This document shows positions 52,970-60,128 of a stretch of DNA of 64,000 nt, in pieces. The notes below the pieces were generated by a model that was not told the DNA's origin, did not search any database, and saw only the letters and a list, made by a program, of their open reading frames with translations. Numbering within the stretch: the stretch's first letter is position 1; every line of letters begins with the position of its first letter. The DNA is taken from positions 1-64,000 of IMG/VR virus record IMGVR_UViG_3300030117_005706. The stretch is one strand, 5' to 3'. Source of the DNA: a virus. The position numbers were made by a program, and so were the translations under genes.

Positions 52970-53871
52970 TCAATCATCTCCTTCATCTTGTTGTAAATGT
53001 CGTTCATCACTTCGTGCCAGTCCTTGCTCGCTTGGTACTGTACCTTCGTTGCAGCGACCAAGCGCTCAGCCAAAGCAGGTAACTGCACCACGAGTGTGCC
53101 GTCAATGATGCGAGCGTCGTCCTTAATCTCCCAAATCATTTTTTGGTAGTCAGGCTCATCCATGAGGTCGCCAGCCTTATACTCCTTGTCCAGTTCCCTG
53201 TACTCATAACGGTCAGGGTCATTCACGATGAACCGTGTGCTGTACGACAGGCCAAATGACCATGCACCATGTGAACTGCTTGTGCTGCCACACCGATACG
53301 CATCGAATGTCTTGAGTAGGCACTCACGAATCTTGTCTTTCGACAGCACTCCTTTAGCGTTCTTCTCCTCGTTTTCGACACGTAGCACAATGTTTCCAAG
53401 ATGTTGTCGCTGTACTCGCAATGCCTCTTCGTCCTTGAATGCAGTGCGCTTGTCCCAGTGTGCATCAACGATTGCTTGCCAATTCTCCATCCCTTTACGC
53501 TTGATGTTGAATTGGTTCCACACCACTGTCGATGTGATACCACGGTAGTTGCCTCCGTATCGTCGGTAGAGTGTGTACGGTACGTTGAGTCTTACGTACT
53601 GTACATCACGGCTGTAACCACGTGGGTTCTTCGATGAGAAAGCGTATTGCTTTCGGTGTTCTTCAAGCCAAGCCATGCTTGACTTGATTTCTTCCTCAGT
53701 CATTTGCTCACTAAGTTGTTTCATCGTCGTCTTCGTACGTTCCTCAGGGTCGGGCGTGTAGTACACATAACGACCTTTCAAAATCGTAAGTAGTTTGTTC
53801 ACGTTGGGTGGTACATTCGTCCACCCAATCTTGCTCGTCTGTTCTTTCCATTCTGTCTTTGTTCCTGTCAT
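52966..53871 (-). CDS. hypothetical 301-residue protein
   Basis: Mixed helical protein with segments PPNVNKLLTILKGRYVYYT, RYGGNYRGITSTVVWNQF and CGSTSSSHGAWSFGLSYS. The C-terminal region is helical with LVVQLPALAERLVAATK. No motif points to a function. It is one of the longest unknown proteins of the accessory block. Its end overlaps the next gene through the GATGATTGA junction. Confidence 0.55.
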   Translation of the reverse strand: MTGTKTEWKEQTSKIGWTNVPPNVNKLLTILKGRYVYYTPDPEERTKTTMKQLSEQMTEEEIKSSMAWLEEHRKQYAFSSKNPRGYSRDVQYVRLNVPYTLYRRYGGNYRGITSTVVWNQFNIKRKGMENWQAIVDAHWDKRTAFKDEEALRVQRQHLGNIVLRVENEEKNAKGVLSKDKIRECLLKTFDAYRCGSTSSSHGAWSFGLSYSTRFIVNDPDRYEYRELDKEYKAGDLMDEPDYQKMIWEIKDDARIIDGTLVVQLPALAERLVAATKVQYQASKDWHEVMNDIYNKMKEMIE

Positions 53872-54102
53872 TCAATCATCTCCCAGTACCATTTTGTTTG
53901 TTACCTCTCGGTCACCGAGTACCCAACGGAGTGCGTAGGTTGCACCCTGCAATCCCTTGTAGTTCCTCATGTGATGCGCTCGCTCCTTAGTTGAGAGGTC
54001 TCTGTCGAAGGACGCTTCCTTACGTCGTGCACGTTCATGCTCGACGCGTTCAAGCAGGGCTTCAATCTCAGCCCATGTTCGTTCGTATGTAAATTCAATC
54101 AT
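53872..54102 (-). CDS. helical small protein
   Basis: A 76-residue basic helical protein (EIEALLERVEHERARRKEA, RAHHMRNYKGLQGATYALRW). The start overlaps the previous stop (CTATGA). No family recognised. Confidence 0.5.
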   Translation of the reverse strand: MIEFTYERTWAEIEALLERVEHERARRKEASFDRDLSTKERAHHMRNYKGLQGATYALRWVLGDREVTNKMVLGDD

Positions 54103-54482
54103 AGTCTGTCACCGTTCCAGTCGTACTTCCACAGTCCGAAGTCGCCGTCTTCCCATGCCCAATTGAGATAGTACTCACGCTTGCCTTCGATGAAGGGTGG
54201 TCGTAGTGTGTTCTCGTTGAGCCAGTCCACTGCAAAGTTGGACAGATGTGCCAGTCGGTTGAACTGGTCGTCGGTCAGGTCTATAACCGTAGCCGTGAAG
54301 TCCACGTCAGCCAGTGCCCCCCAATCAGCCAGCATCTCGTGCTCGTGTGCAAGGTTAATCAGTCGCCAAGCATTGTATGCGAATCCGAATGCTCCATCAA
54401 AGTAACATCCGACATCGTCGTCTGTGTACTCAGCGATTCGGCTCGGCTTGTCTTCGTCGTGTTGTAGTTCTATCCATTTCAT
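54099..54482 (-). CDS. hypothetical acidic protein
   Basis: A 127-residue acidic, Trp-rich protein. FGFAYNAWRLINLAHEHEML and VIDLTDDQFNRLAHLSNFAVDWL are helical, and the end is rich in Trp and Asp (WAWEDGDFGLWKYDW). It overlaps its neighbours by 4 bases each. Function unknown. Confidence 0.5.
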   Translation of the reverse strand: MKWIELQHDEDKPSRIAEYTDDDVGCYFDGAFGFAYNAWRLINLAHEHEMLADWGALADVDFTATVIDLTDDQFNRLAHLSNFAVDWLNENTLRPPFIEGKREYYLNWAWEDGDFGLWKYDWNGDRL

Positions 54483-54622
54483 CTTAACAACTCCTCGTGT
54501 TCTTCCATCTTGCCTAAGAAAATGACGCAGGCAAGGTGTTGGTATTCAAGTGGGCGACTGCCCACTGGGACAGCGATGCCCCATATGTCTTCACCGCAGT
54601 GTGTACATTTGTATGCTGCCAT
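54479..54622 (-). CDS. 47-residue zinc-knuckle microprotein
   Basis: Starts at ATG 54622, one base after the upstream stop, with GGTGGCTTTGAG before it. MAAYKCTHCGEDIWG provides one CxxC, with His and Cys in EYQHLAC possibly completing the zinc site. A longer frame over the neighbouring gene is rejected. Function unknown. Confidence 0.5.
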   Translation of the reverse strand: MAAYKCTHCGEDIWGIAVPVGSRPLEYQHLACVIFLGKMEEHEELLR

Positions 54623-54623
54623 C

Positions 54624-54980
54624 TCAAAGCCACCTGTGATTGATTGCGTAGCCACCTGCTGAGTCAGGCTCGCCGTTGCGACGACCATGTGGTTCAGGTG
54701 TACCGTCAGGCCAAAGGACTTGACCAAGACTGTAAATGACATGGAAGCCCATGTCCATGCCACAGCCTCCAACCTTGATGGCATAGTATCGGTCACTGTA
54801 CTTCCAGTCCAGTGCCTTCGCCACAAGATAAGTGAAGTCGTAAGGATAGTCGTCTTTGATTTGACGCACCTTGATGAAGCGGGTCATGCCCGACTTCGTG
54901 ACGTGTTCCAGTTGTGTGTAAAGTGTGTCGTTGGGTTTGATTGCTTCTCTTAGTTTCTCTATTGCTTCTTCTCTGTTCAT
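54624..54980 (-). CDS. hypothetical protein
   Basis: A 118-residue protein from ATG 54980 after GGAGGAATGAAC. N-terminal helices, then TLYTQLEHVTKSGMTRFIKV, YYAIKVGGCGMDMGFHVIY and YAINHRWL. This combination looks like an alpha/beta domain seen in phage hypothetical proteins; I recall no assigned function. The conserved Gly-Cys-Gly and His could be functional. Confidence 0.55.
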   Translation of the reverse strand: MNREEAIEKLREAIKPNDTLYTQLEHVTKSGMTRFIKVRQIKDDYPYDFTYLVAKALDWKYSDRYYAIKVGGCGMDMGFHVIYSLGQVLWPDGTPEPHGRRNGEPDSAGGYAINHRWL

Positions 54981-54982
54981 GT

Positions 54983-55177
54983 TCATTCCTCCTGTAGTTT
55001 GTTGAGCATTTCTACGATGCGTGTTCCCCATCGGTCGTCGCACCATGTGGCGAGTTCAAAGATGAGTTCGTCATCGAATCCGTAGTATTCATCATTCATG
55101 GCGTCGATGAGGTTTGCACCCGTATCACCGTAGCCAATCATGTGCATCATCAAGTCAAACATTGCTTCGCTTACCAT
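54983..55177 (-). CDS. hypothetical small protein
   Basis: A 64-residue protein from ATG 55177 (GGGAGGC at good spacing). Helical with AMFDLMMHMIGYGDTGANLI and an acidic YYGFDDELIFELATWC. It ends LQEE over the next start. No family recognised. Confidence 0.5.
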   Translation of the reverse strand: MVSEAMFDLMMHMIGYGDTGANLIDAMNDEYYGFDDELIFELATWCDDRWGTRIVEMLNKLQEE

Positions 55178-55179
55178 TC

Positions 55180-55245
55180 TCATGCCTCCCAGTATTCTTC
55201 GTAGATGAATTCCTCAGTCTCGATTCTGATTTTCAGTTCGCTCAT
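55180..55245 (-). CDS. possible 21-residue microprotein
   Basis: A very short frame between two genes, MSELKIRIE followed by an acidic half ending EEYWEA. ATG 55245 follows GAGAGGAATGAAAC, and its stop codon sits in the next gene's start region (GGGAGGCATGAG). Position and spacing fit the operon's translation pattern exactly, but the length makes it uncertain. Confidence 0.35.
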   Translation of the reverse strand: MSELKIRIETEEFIYEEYWEA

Positions 55246-55248
55246 GTT

Positions 55249-55812
55249 TCATTCCTCTCGCTTGGTAAGGTTCTTGATAACACCGAAGCACTCGTCGAAG
55301 GCTCCGCAAATTCGTTCCATGCGACCATCTAATTCGATGATGGCATCGGCGAGGCTATCGTTGTCGATGACATACTTGTCGTAGTCGAACTCAAAGTTGT
55401 CCAGTGTGTAATCCATAATCTCACTCTCGTTGTTGTCCCACAAGAGTTCAGCAACTTTGCGATGTATGTTTTGTCCGAGCAACTTGTTGAGGAGTGCATC
55501 CTCGATGTTCTCAAATTCGATGCGCTCCTCAAGTTCGTAAGCGATGTCGCTAAGGTCAAGTTCTCCAGCGACGTCGCATGCATCCATGTTGTATGCAACG
55601 TCATGTGCATCAATGTATGTCGACAAGTCGTGGAAGCATATGTTCTCACTAACACGTCCAACCACTTCATGCATGTCGAAGTGTTCGCTCAACTCTTGTG
55701 CAAGGTCAGGCATCTCGCTCAACTTCACCGAGAGTTGGTCGTAGTCAATACCGTCCATCAGGCGGTCGTCAATCTGTGCGTCTACAATTTTCTTAATCCA
55801 TTTTCGTATCAT
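55249..55812 (-). CDS. acidic repetitive helical protein
   Basis: A 187-residue highly acidic protein from ATG 55812. Short repeated units run through residues about 50-100 (IDAHDVAYNMDACDVAGEL, then DLSDIAYELEE), suggesting a helical array; it could mimic DNA through its negative charge. The C-terminal helix contains LADAIIELDGRMERICGAF. Anti-restriction or regulator-binding mimicry is only a guess. Confidence 0.55.
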   Translation of the reverse strand: MIRKWIKKIVDAQIDDRLMDGIDYDQLSVKLSEMPDLAQELSEHFDMHEVVGRVSENICFHDLSTYIDAHDVAYNMDACDVAGELDLSDIAYELEERIEFENIEDALLNKLLGQNIHRKVAELLWDNNESEIMDYTLDNFEFDYDKYVIDNDSLADAIIELDGRMERICGAFDECFGVIKNLTKREE

Positions 55813-55814
55813 GT

Positions 55815-56249
55815 TCATTCCTCCTCAGTGTAACACTCAGGGAACTGTTCTTGTCGGGTTGCTTCGATGGCATCCCACTTGGATTGCAGTTCATCGCTTG
55901 GGGTCTTGTCGATACTGGCATACATCCACAGCGTACCGTAGCCCGTCAGGTAAAGTTCCATCGTCGGGATAGCCGAGACAAAGTTCCCACTATCAAGCGT
56001 ACGTGGTGCGTCGGCGTTCATTCGGTCCCACGTTCTCTTGATGAGTTCCTTTGCCTTCGTCATGCTGAGTTCAACACACGCAAGGTCACCGCTTGTACAA
56101 ACGGTAATCTTCACGGGGTCTCCTCGTCGCCACTTGGGAACTGATTCGTCGCTCACCCTGTCCTTGTGTAGTTGAACAAGGTAGGTCAGTCGGTTCAGCG
56201 TATCGGCTTTCGTTAGTTCTGTGTATCTGTCTTCGTTTTCTTGTGTCAT
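55815..56249 (-). CDS. hypothetical protein
   Basis: A 144-residue protein from ATG 56249 after GGAGGAATGAAT. Helical start (YTELTKADTLNRLTYLVQLH), a beta middle (PVKITVCTSGDLACVELSM) and MELYLTGYGTLWMYA. It ends TEEE. No family recognised. Confidence 0.5.
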   Translation of the reverse strand: MTQENEDRYTELTKADTLNRLTYLVQLHKDRVSDESVPKWRRGDPVKITVCTSGDLACVELSMTKAKELIKRTWDRMNADAPRTLDSGNFVSAIPTMELYLTGYGTLWMYASIDKTPSDELQSKWDAIEATRQEQFPECYTEEE

Positions 56250-56251
56250 AT

Positions 56252-56389
56252 TCATTCCTCCATTCGGTTGTCGTTCTCACGCATCACTTCTTCGATGATG
56301 GGTGTTAAGTCAGCACAAGGGTCTCCCCCTCGCATTAGATTTCGTATCATTGCTTTGTCAATTTCTTTTATTGTAGGTTTTCTGTACAT
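56252..56389 (-). CDS. 45-residue microprotein
   Basis: Starts at ATG 56389, 7 bases after GGAGG, in the standard ATGAxxATG context. MYRKPTIKEIDKAMIRNLM is an amphipathic helix, followed by GGDPCADLTPIIEEVM and the shared end RMEE. It is the first gene completely downstream of promoter copy 3. Function unknown. Confidence 0.5.
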   Translation of the reverse strand: MYRKPTIKEIDKAMIRNLMRGGDPCADLTPIIEEVMRENDNRMEE

Positions 56390-56391
56390 CG

Positions 56392-56592
56392 TCATTCCTC
56401 CTTTGGGTTGTTTCGTTCTTCTCTTTCTTGCTTCTTTAAATAGGGCAATCCATTTTCGTTGTTCTCATGTGTAGTCTTGTTTCTTCTCTCCCAAATAGGA
56501 CACATAGTCCAGTTCCAATTGGGCGAGGATGTGTCGAAATGTTGTCTCATGTTTTCGCATAATTCGCACATACAATTTTCTCTTGATGTCAT
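56392..56592 (-). CDS. zinc-site small protein overlapping a promoter
   Basis: A 66-residue protein from ATG 56592 (GGAGGAATCACA upstream). CMCELC near the start with a later single Cys (TMCPIW) gives a possible zinc site. Its C-terminal 20 residues are encoded by promoter copy 3 and the next Shine-Dalgarno sequence, so the tail sequence (GLPYLKKQEREE) is probably not selected as protein. Function unknown. Confidence 0.5.
   Translation of the reverse strand: MTSRENCMCELCENMRQHFDTSSPNWNWTMCPIWERRNKTTHENNENGLPYLKKQEREERNNPKEE
56421..56456 (-). promoter_or_regulatory. conserved promoter block, copy 3 (inside coding sequence)
   Basis: On the minus strand: AAAATGGATTG, then CCCTATTTAAAG, then AAGCAAGAAAGAG, matching copies 1 and 2. 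It lies within the 3' end of the 66-residue gene and about 45 bases before the ATG at 56389. It should restart transcription of the genes below 56.4 kb. Confidence 0.6.
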
Positions 56593-56699
56593 TGTGATTC
56601 CTCCTGTGTGTCCTCAAGAATGAGGACGAGTTCCATTGTGCCATCAGCAAATGTGATGAGCATGTGTGGCGTTGCTTCTCCGTGTCGTGTCTGTATCAT
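56589..56699 (-). CDS. 36-residue microprotein (MIQTRHGE family)
   Basis: Starts at ATG 56699, overlapping the previous stop (ATGA). It begins MIQTRHGE, as does the next gene upstream, then runs MLITFADGTMELVLILED, a beta hairpin, and ends TQEESQ. The identical eight-residue start suggests duplication of the 5' end. Function unknown. Confidence 0.45.
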   Translation of the reverse strand: MIQTRHGEATPHMLITFADGTMELVLILEDTQEESQ

Positions 56700-56851
56700 C
56701 TGTTCACCCCATAGCCCAAGCCGACTGGCTTTTCGTGTGTGATTCGACAGTGCTTGCAGGTGTAGTAACTCCAAACATTTGGAGGACTCAACGCTGTTGT
56801 GTATCGATGGCATCGACATTGGTCATCTTCTCCGTGTCGTGTTTGTATCAT
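56696..56851 (-). CDS. 51-residue zinc-site microprotein (MIQTRHGE family)
   Basis: Starts at ATG 56851 overlapping the upstream stop (ATGA) and ends by overlapping the next ATG. MIQTRHGEDD is followed by CRCH and later CKHC, a probable zinc ribbon. Its context and Cys spacing support a real gene despite the length. Confidence 0.5.
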   Translation of the reverse strand: MIQTRHGEDDQCRCHRYTTALSPPNVWSYYTCKHCRITHEKPVGLGYGVNR

Positions 56852-57060
56852 TCAACCAAACCTCCTGTCACCATGCAGCGATAGGTAGTGCGACCGTAGT
56901 AAGGTAGGTCTTCAATGGCATCCAACAAGTCCATTTGACTGTCGAGCAATCCGTGAATCCTCTCACGCATTTCAGGTATGTCATACATCATAGACCAAAG
57001 CGTATCTAAACGCTCGATGATGGGGCGACGATAGTAACTTCTTTTCAGTATGCTTGTCAT
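56848..57060 (-). CDS. hypothetical small helical protein
   Basis: A 70-residue protein with basic start (SILKRSYYRRPIIERL) and helical centre (IPEMRERIHGLLDSQMDLLD). Overlaps both neighbours by 4 bases. No family recognised. Confidence 0.5.
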   Translation of the reverse strand: MTSILKRSYYRRPIIERLDTLWSMMYDIPEMRERIHGLLDSQMDLLDAIEDLPYYGRTTYRCMVTGGLVE

Positions 57061-57164
57061 TGTCTCACTTCCTTTCCGTTGTCGTGCAAGTGCTTACCGC
57101 ACTCGCCACAGTTCTTGTAGTAACAGATGTAAAAGTGTACGCAGTCCTTGCAGTTCTCAATCAT
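57057..57164 (-). CDS. 35-residue cysteine-rich microprotein
   Basis: ATG 57164 follows GGAGATGAAACAAT, and the stop overlaps the next start (CAATGAC). Five cysteines (CKDC, CYYKNCGEC) with His form a likely zinc-binding knuckle in a 35-residue chain. It overlaps the previous gene's end by 8 bases. Function unknown. Confidence 0.45.
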   Translation of the reverse strand: MIENCKDCVHFYICYYKNCGECGKHLHDNGKEVRQ

Positions 57165-57360
57165 ATTGTTTCATCTCCTTTTCTATCTGTGCCCACGGGT
57201 CGTCGAACTCCAAGAAGTATTGTACCCATGAATCAATGTCATCGAGCATCACATCTCTTGGTGTTCCGCCGTGCTGACTGCACATCATGTACAGCATAAC
57301 ACTGGTCAGGAATTGTTTATCTTCAAGTGTATATCCATAAGGGTCAGGCTTGGGTTTCAT
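57157..57360 (-). CDS. hypothetical small protein
   Basis: A 67-residue protein from ATG 57360 (GGAGATGATACA upstream). Helical with LEDKQFLTSVMLYMMC and DIDSWVQYFLEFDDPW. The longer frame lies over the neighbour and is rejected. No family recognised. Confidence 0.5.
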   Translation of the reverse strand: MKPKPDPYGYTLEDKQFLTSVMLYMMCSQHGGTPRDVMLDDIDSWVQYFLEFDDPWAQIEKEMKQYD

Positions 57361-57364
57361 TGTA

Positions 57365-58087
57365 TCATCTCCATGTTGTGTATGTTCCATCATCGTTAGC
57401 AACGAATGAGGTGTAGCCGTTCTCGCCCATGTGTGTGGCGAGGTCTCGTTGTTCCTGAGCACGCTCAGCCTGCTCTTGTTTGTACTCGTCAGTCTTGGAG
57501 TACTCAAGCCAGCGCTTGTGTTCAGCCTCCTCCTCTTCTACGAGTAGTTGGTAGGGTGTCTTGTCAACAGCATCGAACTTGTCGTGTGTGAAGAAGTCGC
57601 CACTCATGTTGGTAATGATGTGGACAATGTGTTGTCTCTTTCGTGAGTAGTCGTACCATTTGAATCGAATGTCTTGCTTTACTTGTGCGGTTTTAATGTA
57701 CTCAAGGTTCTTGTTGAATCTTGCAAGTGTTGACTCGTGAACTTTGTGAGCGTACTCTTGTTGCTCACCACCATAGTCCGTTGCACGCCAGCCTTTCGTC
57801 GGCATACCGAAGTAGGAGTGTGGCAGGTTGTGGTAAGCCCTCATGAGTGGGTCTAATTCTGTTAGTATCTCGACAGTCATGCAAGCCTCAGCATAGCGAG
57901 GGGACACTTTCCACTCGTCTCCCATGTTGTTCCAGTCGTCAGGAGCCTCATTGTGTAGCATCTCGTTCGCCAACTCCTCTATCGCAGCGGCGATTGATTC
58001 AGTCGTGGTAAATAGAAACCGCTTGATGTCAGCAGGTTCGTCGTAGTCGTATGTTTCTCTCCGTTGTTTGTAAATCATTACTGGCAT
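57365..58087 (-). CDS. hypothetical helical protein
   Basis: A 240-residue protein. Helices include ESIAAAIEELANEML, YAEACMTVEILTELDPLM and the charged EEEEAEHKRWLEYSKTDEY. The C-terminus has GYTSFVANDDGTYTTW, which resembles a small beta hairpin. The start ATG overlaps the upstream stop (TAATG). Function unknown. Confidence 0.55.
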   Translation of the reverse strand: MPVMIYKQRRETYDYDEPADIKRFLFTTTESIAAAIEELANEMLHNEAPDDWNNMGDEWKVSPRYAEACMTVEILTELDPLMRAYHNLPHSYFGMPTKGWRATDYGGEQQEYAHKVHESTLARFNKNLEYIKTAQVKQDIRFKWYDYSRKRQHIVHIITNMSGDFFTHDKFDAVDKTPYQLLVEEEEAEHKRWLEYSKTDEYKQEQAERAQEQRDLATHMGENGYTSFVANDDGTYTTWR

Positions 58088-58566
58088 TACTGGTTCAACT
58101 CCCGTGCTAAGTCAGCAGCGTTCTCACGCTCGGTGATTGAATCGAGTGTGTCATATATCGATTCATTGACGGCATGCGAGATGTTGTATCGCTCAATGCG
58201 ACGAACCAACTGCTCGACTGTGCTTTCACTCACGTGGTTGCCACACTTTGTGCAAGTAAAGTTGCCTTCGTAGTTGCGAATAAGTTCGACAAGGTTGCCT
58301 TCTTTGTCACGTGTCCACTCAAGTGAATCACGACGGTCGAGAAGTATGTCAAGAGAACGCTCAAGCGTGTCAGGCATTTGCTTGAATCGCTTGTCCATGC
58401 GTGGCCCTTCGTGACCATTACACCATTTGATTGGTTCTTTGAACTGGCGACGAGCCTTGACTCGACGTGAAGGCTGTGGCTCAGTCGGCTCAGGAGCGTC
58501 AGCCCAGTGCCGCCAGTTGGTGTTCGATTGCGTGCTACGTGTTTGTTTGTTCTTGTGTTTTTTCAT
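58087..58566 (-). CDS. basic zinc-ribbon protein
   Basis: A 159-residue protein. The N-terminal 60 residues are basic and probably disordered (RRVKARRQFK). CTKCG near residue 105, preceded by a Cys-His pair (WCNGH) near 49, could bind zinc. The rest is helical (TVEQLVRRIERYNI). DNA or RNA binding is plausible. Function unknown. Confidence 0.55.
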   Translation of the reverse strand: MKKHKNKQTRSTQSNTNWRHWADAPEPTEPQPSRRVKARRQFKEPIKWCNGHEGPRMDKRFKQMPDTLERSLDILLDRRDSLEWTRDKEGNLVELIRNYEGNFTCTKCGNHVSESTVEQLVRRIERYNISHAVNESIYDTLDSITERENAADLARELNQ

Positions 58567-58568
58567 GT

Positions 58569-58784
58569 TTATTTCTCCATTGATATTGTGAATGCGATTG
58601 ACTTCTGTATCTCAGTCAGTTTTACTGCCTTGAAAGCGAGTTCTGATTGCTCGTCTTTGAACGATAGTTTACCCCACATCTCTTCAAATGTGTACAGGAA
58701 CTGAACTATGTTCTCCGTGATTTGTTCGGTTGAGAATGGTTCGTGTGATGATAAGAATGGGTCGGGGTCAAGTATTGGTGTCAT
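58569..58784 (-). CDS. hypothetical small protein
   Basis: A 71-residue protein from ATG 58784 (GGAGGAATAAAC upstream). It starts MTPILDPDPF and continues with helices TEQITENIVQFLYTFEEMW and ELAFKAVKLTEIQKSIAF. No family recognised. Confidence 0.5.
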   Translation of the reverse strand: MTPILDPDPFLSSHEPFSTEQITENIVQFLYTFEEMWGKLSFKDEQSELAFKAVKLTEIQKSIAFTISMEK

Positions 58785-58786
58785 GT

Positions 58787-59089
58787 TTATTCCTCCTCTT
58801 GTATTTGTGTGAGTAAGTGTTTGATTACTTGGATGTCTTCTTCCATCATGGCTTTGACTTGTGTGAGTTGTTCGCCTGTAAAGTTCCAAAGCAACGCTCG
58901 TGCATACCCTGCGTGAACAGGGCCGTTTTCGTATGTCCTGTCGGGGATGATGCTTTCGATGCCGTCGTCTATTGCTGGCTTGACTGTCGGGTGGGTTCGT
59001 GGTATCGGACGCTTGCCTACCCAGTTGTTGCGTGCTATCTTACCGATGAGTGTGTATGCATCGATGCGTCTAAATGGTTTGTCAGTCAT
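58787..59089 (-). CDS. hypothetical protein
   Basis: A 100-residue protein. It has ARNNWVGKRPIPRTHPTVKP followed by VHAGYARALLWNFTGEQLTQ, and ends QIQEEE via the shared start signal. Overlaps the upstream gene by 4 bases. No family recognised. Confidence 0.5.
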   Translation of the reverse strand: MTDKPFRRIDAYTLIGKIARNNWVGKRPIPRTHPTVKPAIDDGIESIIPDRTYENGPVHAGYARALLWNFTGEQLTQVKAMMEEDIQVIKHLLTQIQEEE

Positions 59090-59460
59090 TGGCGATGCCT
59101 CCTGTTGCGGTAGTTGTTGTATTCATCCACCATGTGGTCGATGGTTGTAGGAGTAGCGTGGCCTTCTTCATCAGCCAGTTCGCATCCGATGTGGTCAAGG
59201 GCATCGAGAATCACGAAGCCCCACCAGTCATCACTAACATCCTCACGGAAGGGTAACCGTGCTTTGAGTAGGCAGAATGCAGTACGTGCGTAGTTCTTGG
59301 CAGGTTCAAAGGGAAGAAAGGGCGGTGACTTCACAAGTTCATGGAGCAGTGTCATCATCTTCCGACGCTGTGTTTCCATGAGCACTGGGTCACGCTCACG
59401 TCGATGTTTGTTCAGCAGGCTGTAGGCTTCGTCTGTGGTTTCAGGGTATAGGTTTGGCAT
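59086..59460 (-). CDS. hypothetical helical protein
   Basis: A 124-residue helical protein (TDEAYSLLNKHRRERDPVLM, VSDDWWGFVILDALDHIGCE). The C-terminus is basic (YNNYRNRRHRQ). No family recognised. Confidence 0.5.
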   Translation of the reverse strand: MPNLYPETTDEAYSLLNKHRRERDPVLMETQRRKMMTLLHELVKSPPFLPFEPAKNYARTAFCLLKARLPFREDVSDDWWGFVILDALDHIGCELADEEGHATPTTIDHMVDEYNNYRNRRHRQ

Positions 59461-59462
59461 GG

Positions 59463-59909
59463 TTATTCCTCTCCAAGTGATTCAAGGTATTCCTTGTACG
59501 AGTCGTGTGGATGGTCAAGGCCCAAGACATTTCGTAGGCTCTTTTGCTGTAGCCAGTCACGTTTGCGCTGGAGTTCTTTGTATTTGGCACGGACTTCCTT
59601 GTACACACGGTGAAACATGTTGCGTAGTTGTTGTTCAGCAGTCGGTTCGTCTGAGGGAAACAGGGAGCCGAGTGATTCTTCTTGAAGGCTGATGTCATTG
59701 ACCTCGCACCACACGTAGTAGCAGTCAACGACAGACGGTTGGTTGGACTGTGGTGTCTTGCCCATGCATTGTTTGACAATCACTTCACACAGGTATTGTG
59801 TTTTGTCACCTGCTGAGATGCCACCGACTCGTGTGGCGAGATGTTTGTAGATGCTCAGGCGGCGTTCTCTTGTGCGTTCGTCTTCTTCTTGGGCTGTGTT
59901 TGGTATCAT
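59463..59909 (-). CDS. hypothetical protein, first gene of the accessory operon
   Basis: A 148-residue protein from ATG 59909 (GGAGGAACAAAC upstream). Basic helical N-terminus (RTRERRLSIYKHLATRV), a middle CYYVWCEVNDISL, then an Arg/Lys-rich coil (KEVRAKYKELQRKRDW). The last residues LGEE come from the next start signal. It faces the structured control region, so it is probably the first gene transcribed from there. Confidence 0.5.
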   Translation of the reverse strand: MIPNTAQEEDERTRERRLSIYKHLATRVGGISAGDKTQYLCEVIVKQCMGKTPQSNQPSVVDCYYVWCEVNDISLQEESLGSLFPSDEPTAEQQLRNMFHRVYKEVRAKYKELQRKRDWLQQKSLRNVLGLDHPHDSYKEYLESLGEE

Positions 59910-59948
59910 GTTTGTTCCTCCATTGGTTTGCAGTGTCCCGTTTAGAGT

Positions 59949-60128
59949 GGGACAAATCCTCTTTTACAATGTATACTTCGATGGTGTAGTAGTATTCTTG
60001 GCTCGTATACAACTTTACTACTATACCTTAGATTTTATTATAATATATATCTAAGAGTAAGGAGTATTGTAGGAATCGTCACGACTTATACATCAGCGAT
60101 GCATACTTCGGAAAAGTGGATTTGTCCC
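59949..60128. repeat. 11-bp inverted repeat flanking AT-rich nested dyads
   Basis: GGGACAAATCC (59949-59959) is matched by its exact complement GGATTTGTCCC (60118-60128). Between them lie TAGTAGTA/TACTACTA (59987/60016) and the AT-rich dyad below. Nested dyads around a meltable centre fit an origin or a bidirectional promoter. Confidence 0.55.
60027..60055. promoter_or_regulatory. AT-rich dyad, possible TATA region
   Basis: CTTAGAT (60027-60033) and ATCTAAG (60049-60055) enclose a pure AT stretch (tttattataatatat). It is a plausible TATA or melting element for the minus-strand operon beginning at 59,909, about 120 bases away, or for plus-strand transcription. Confidence 0.4.
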
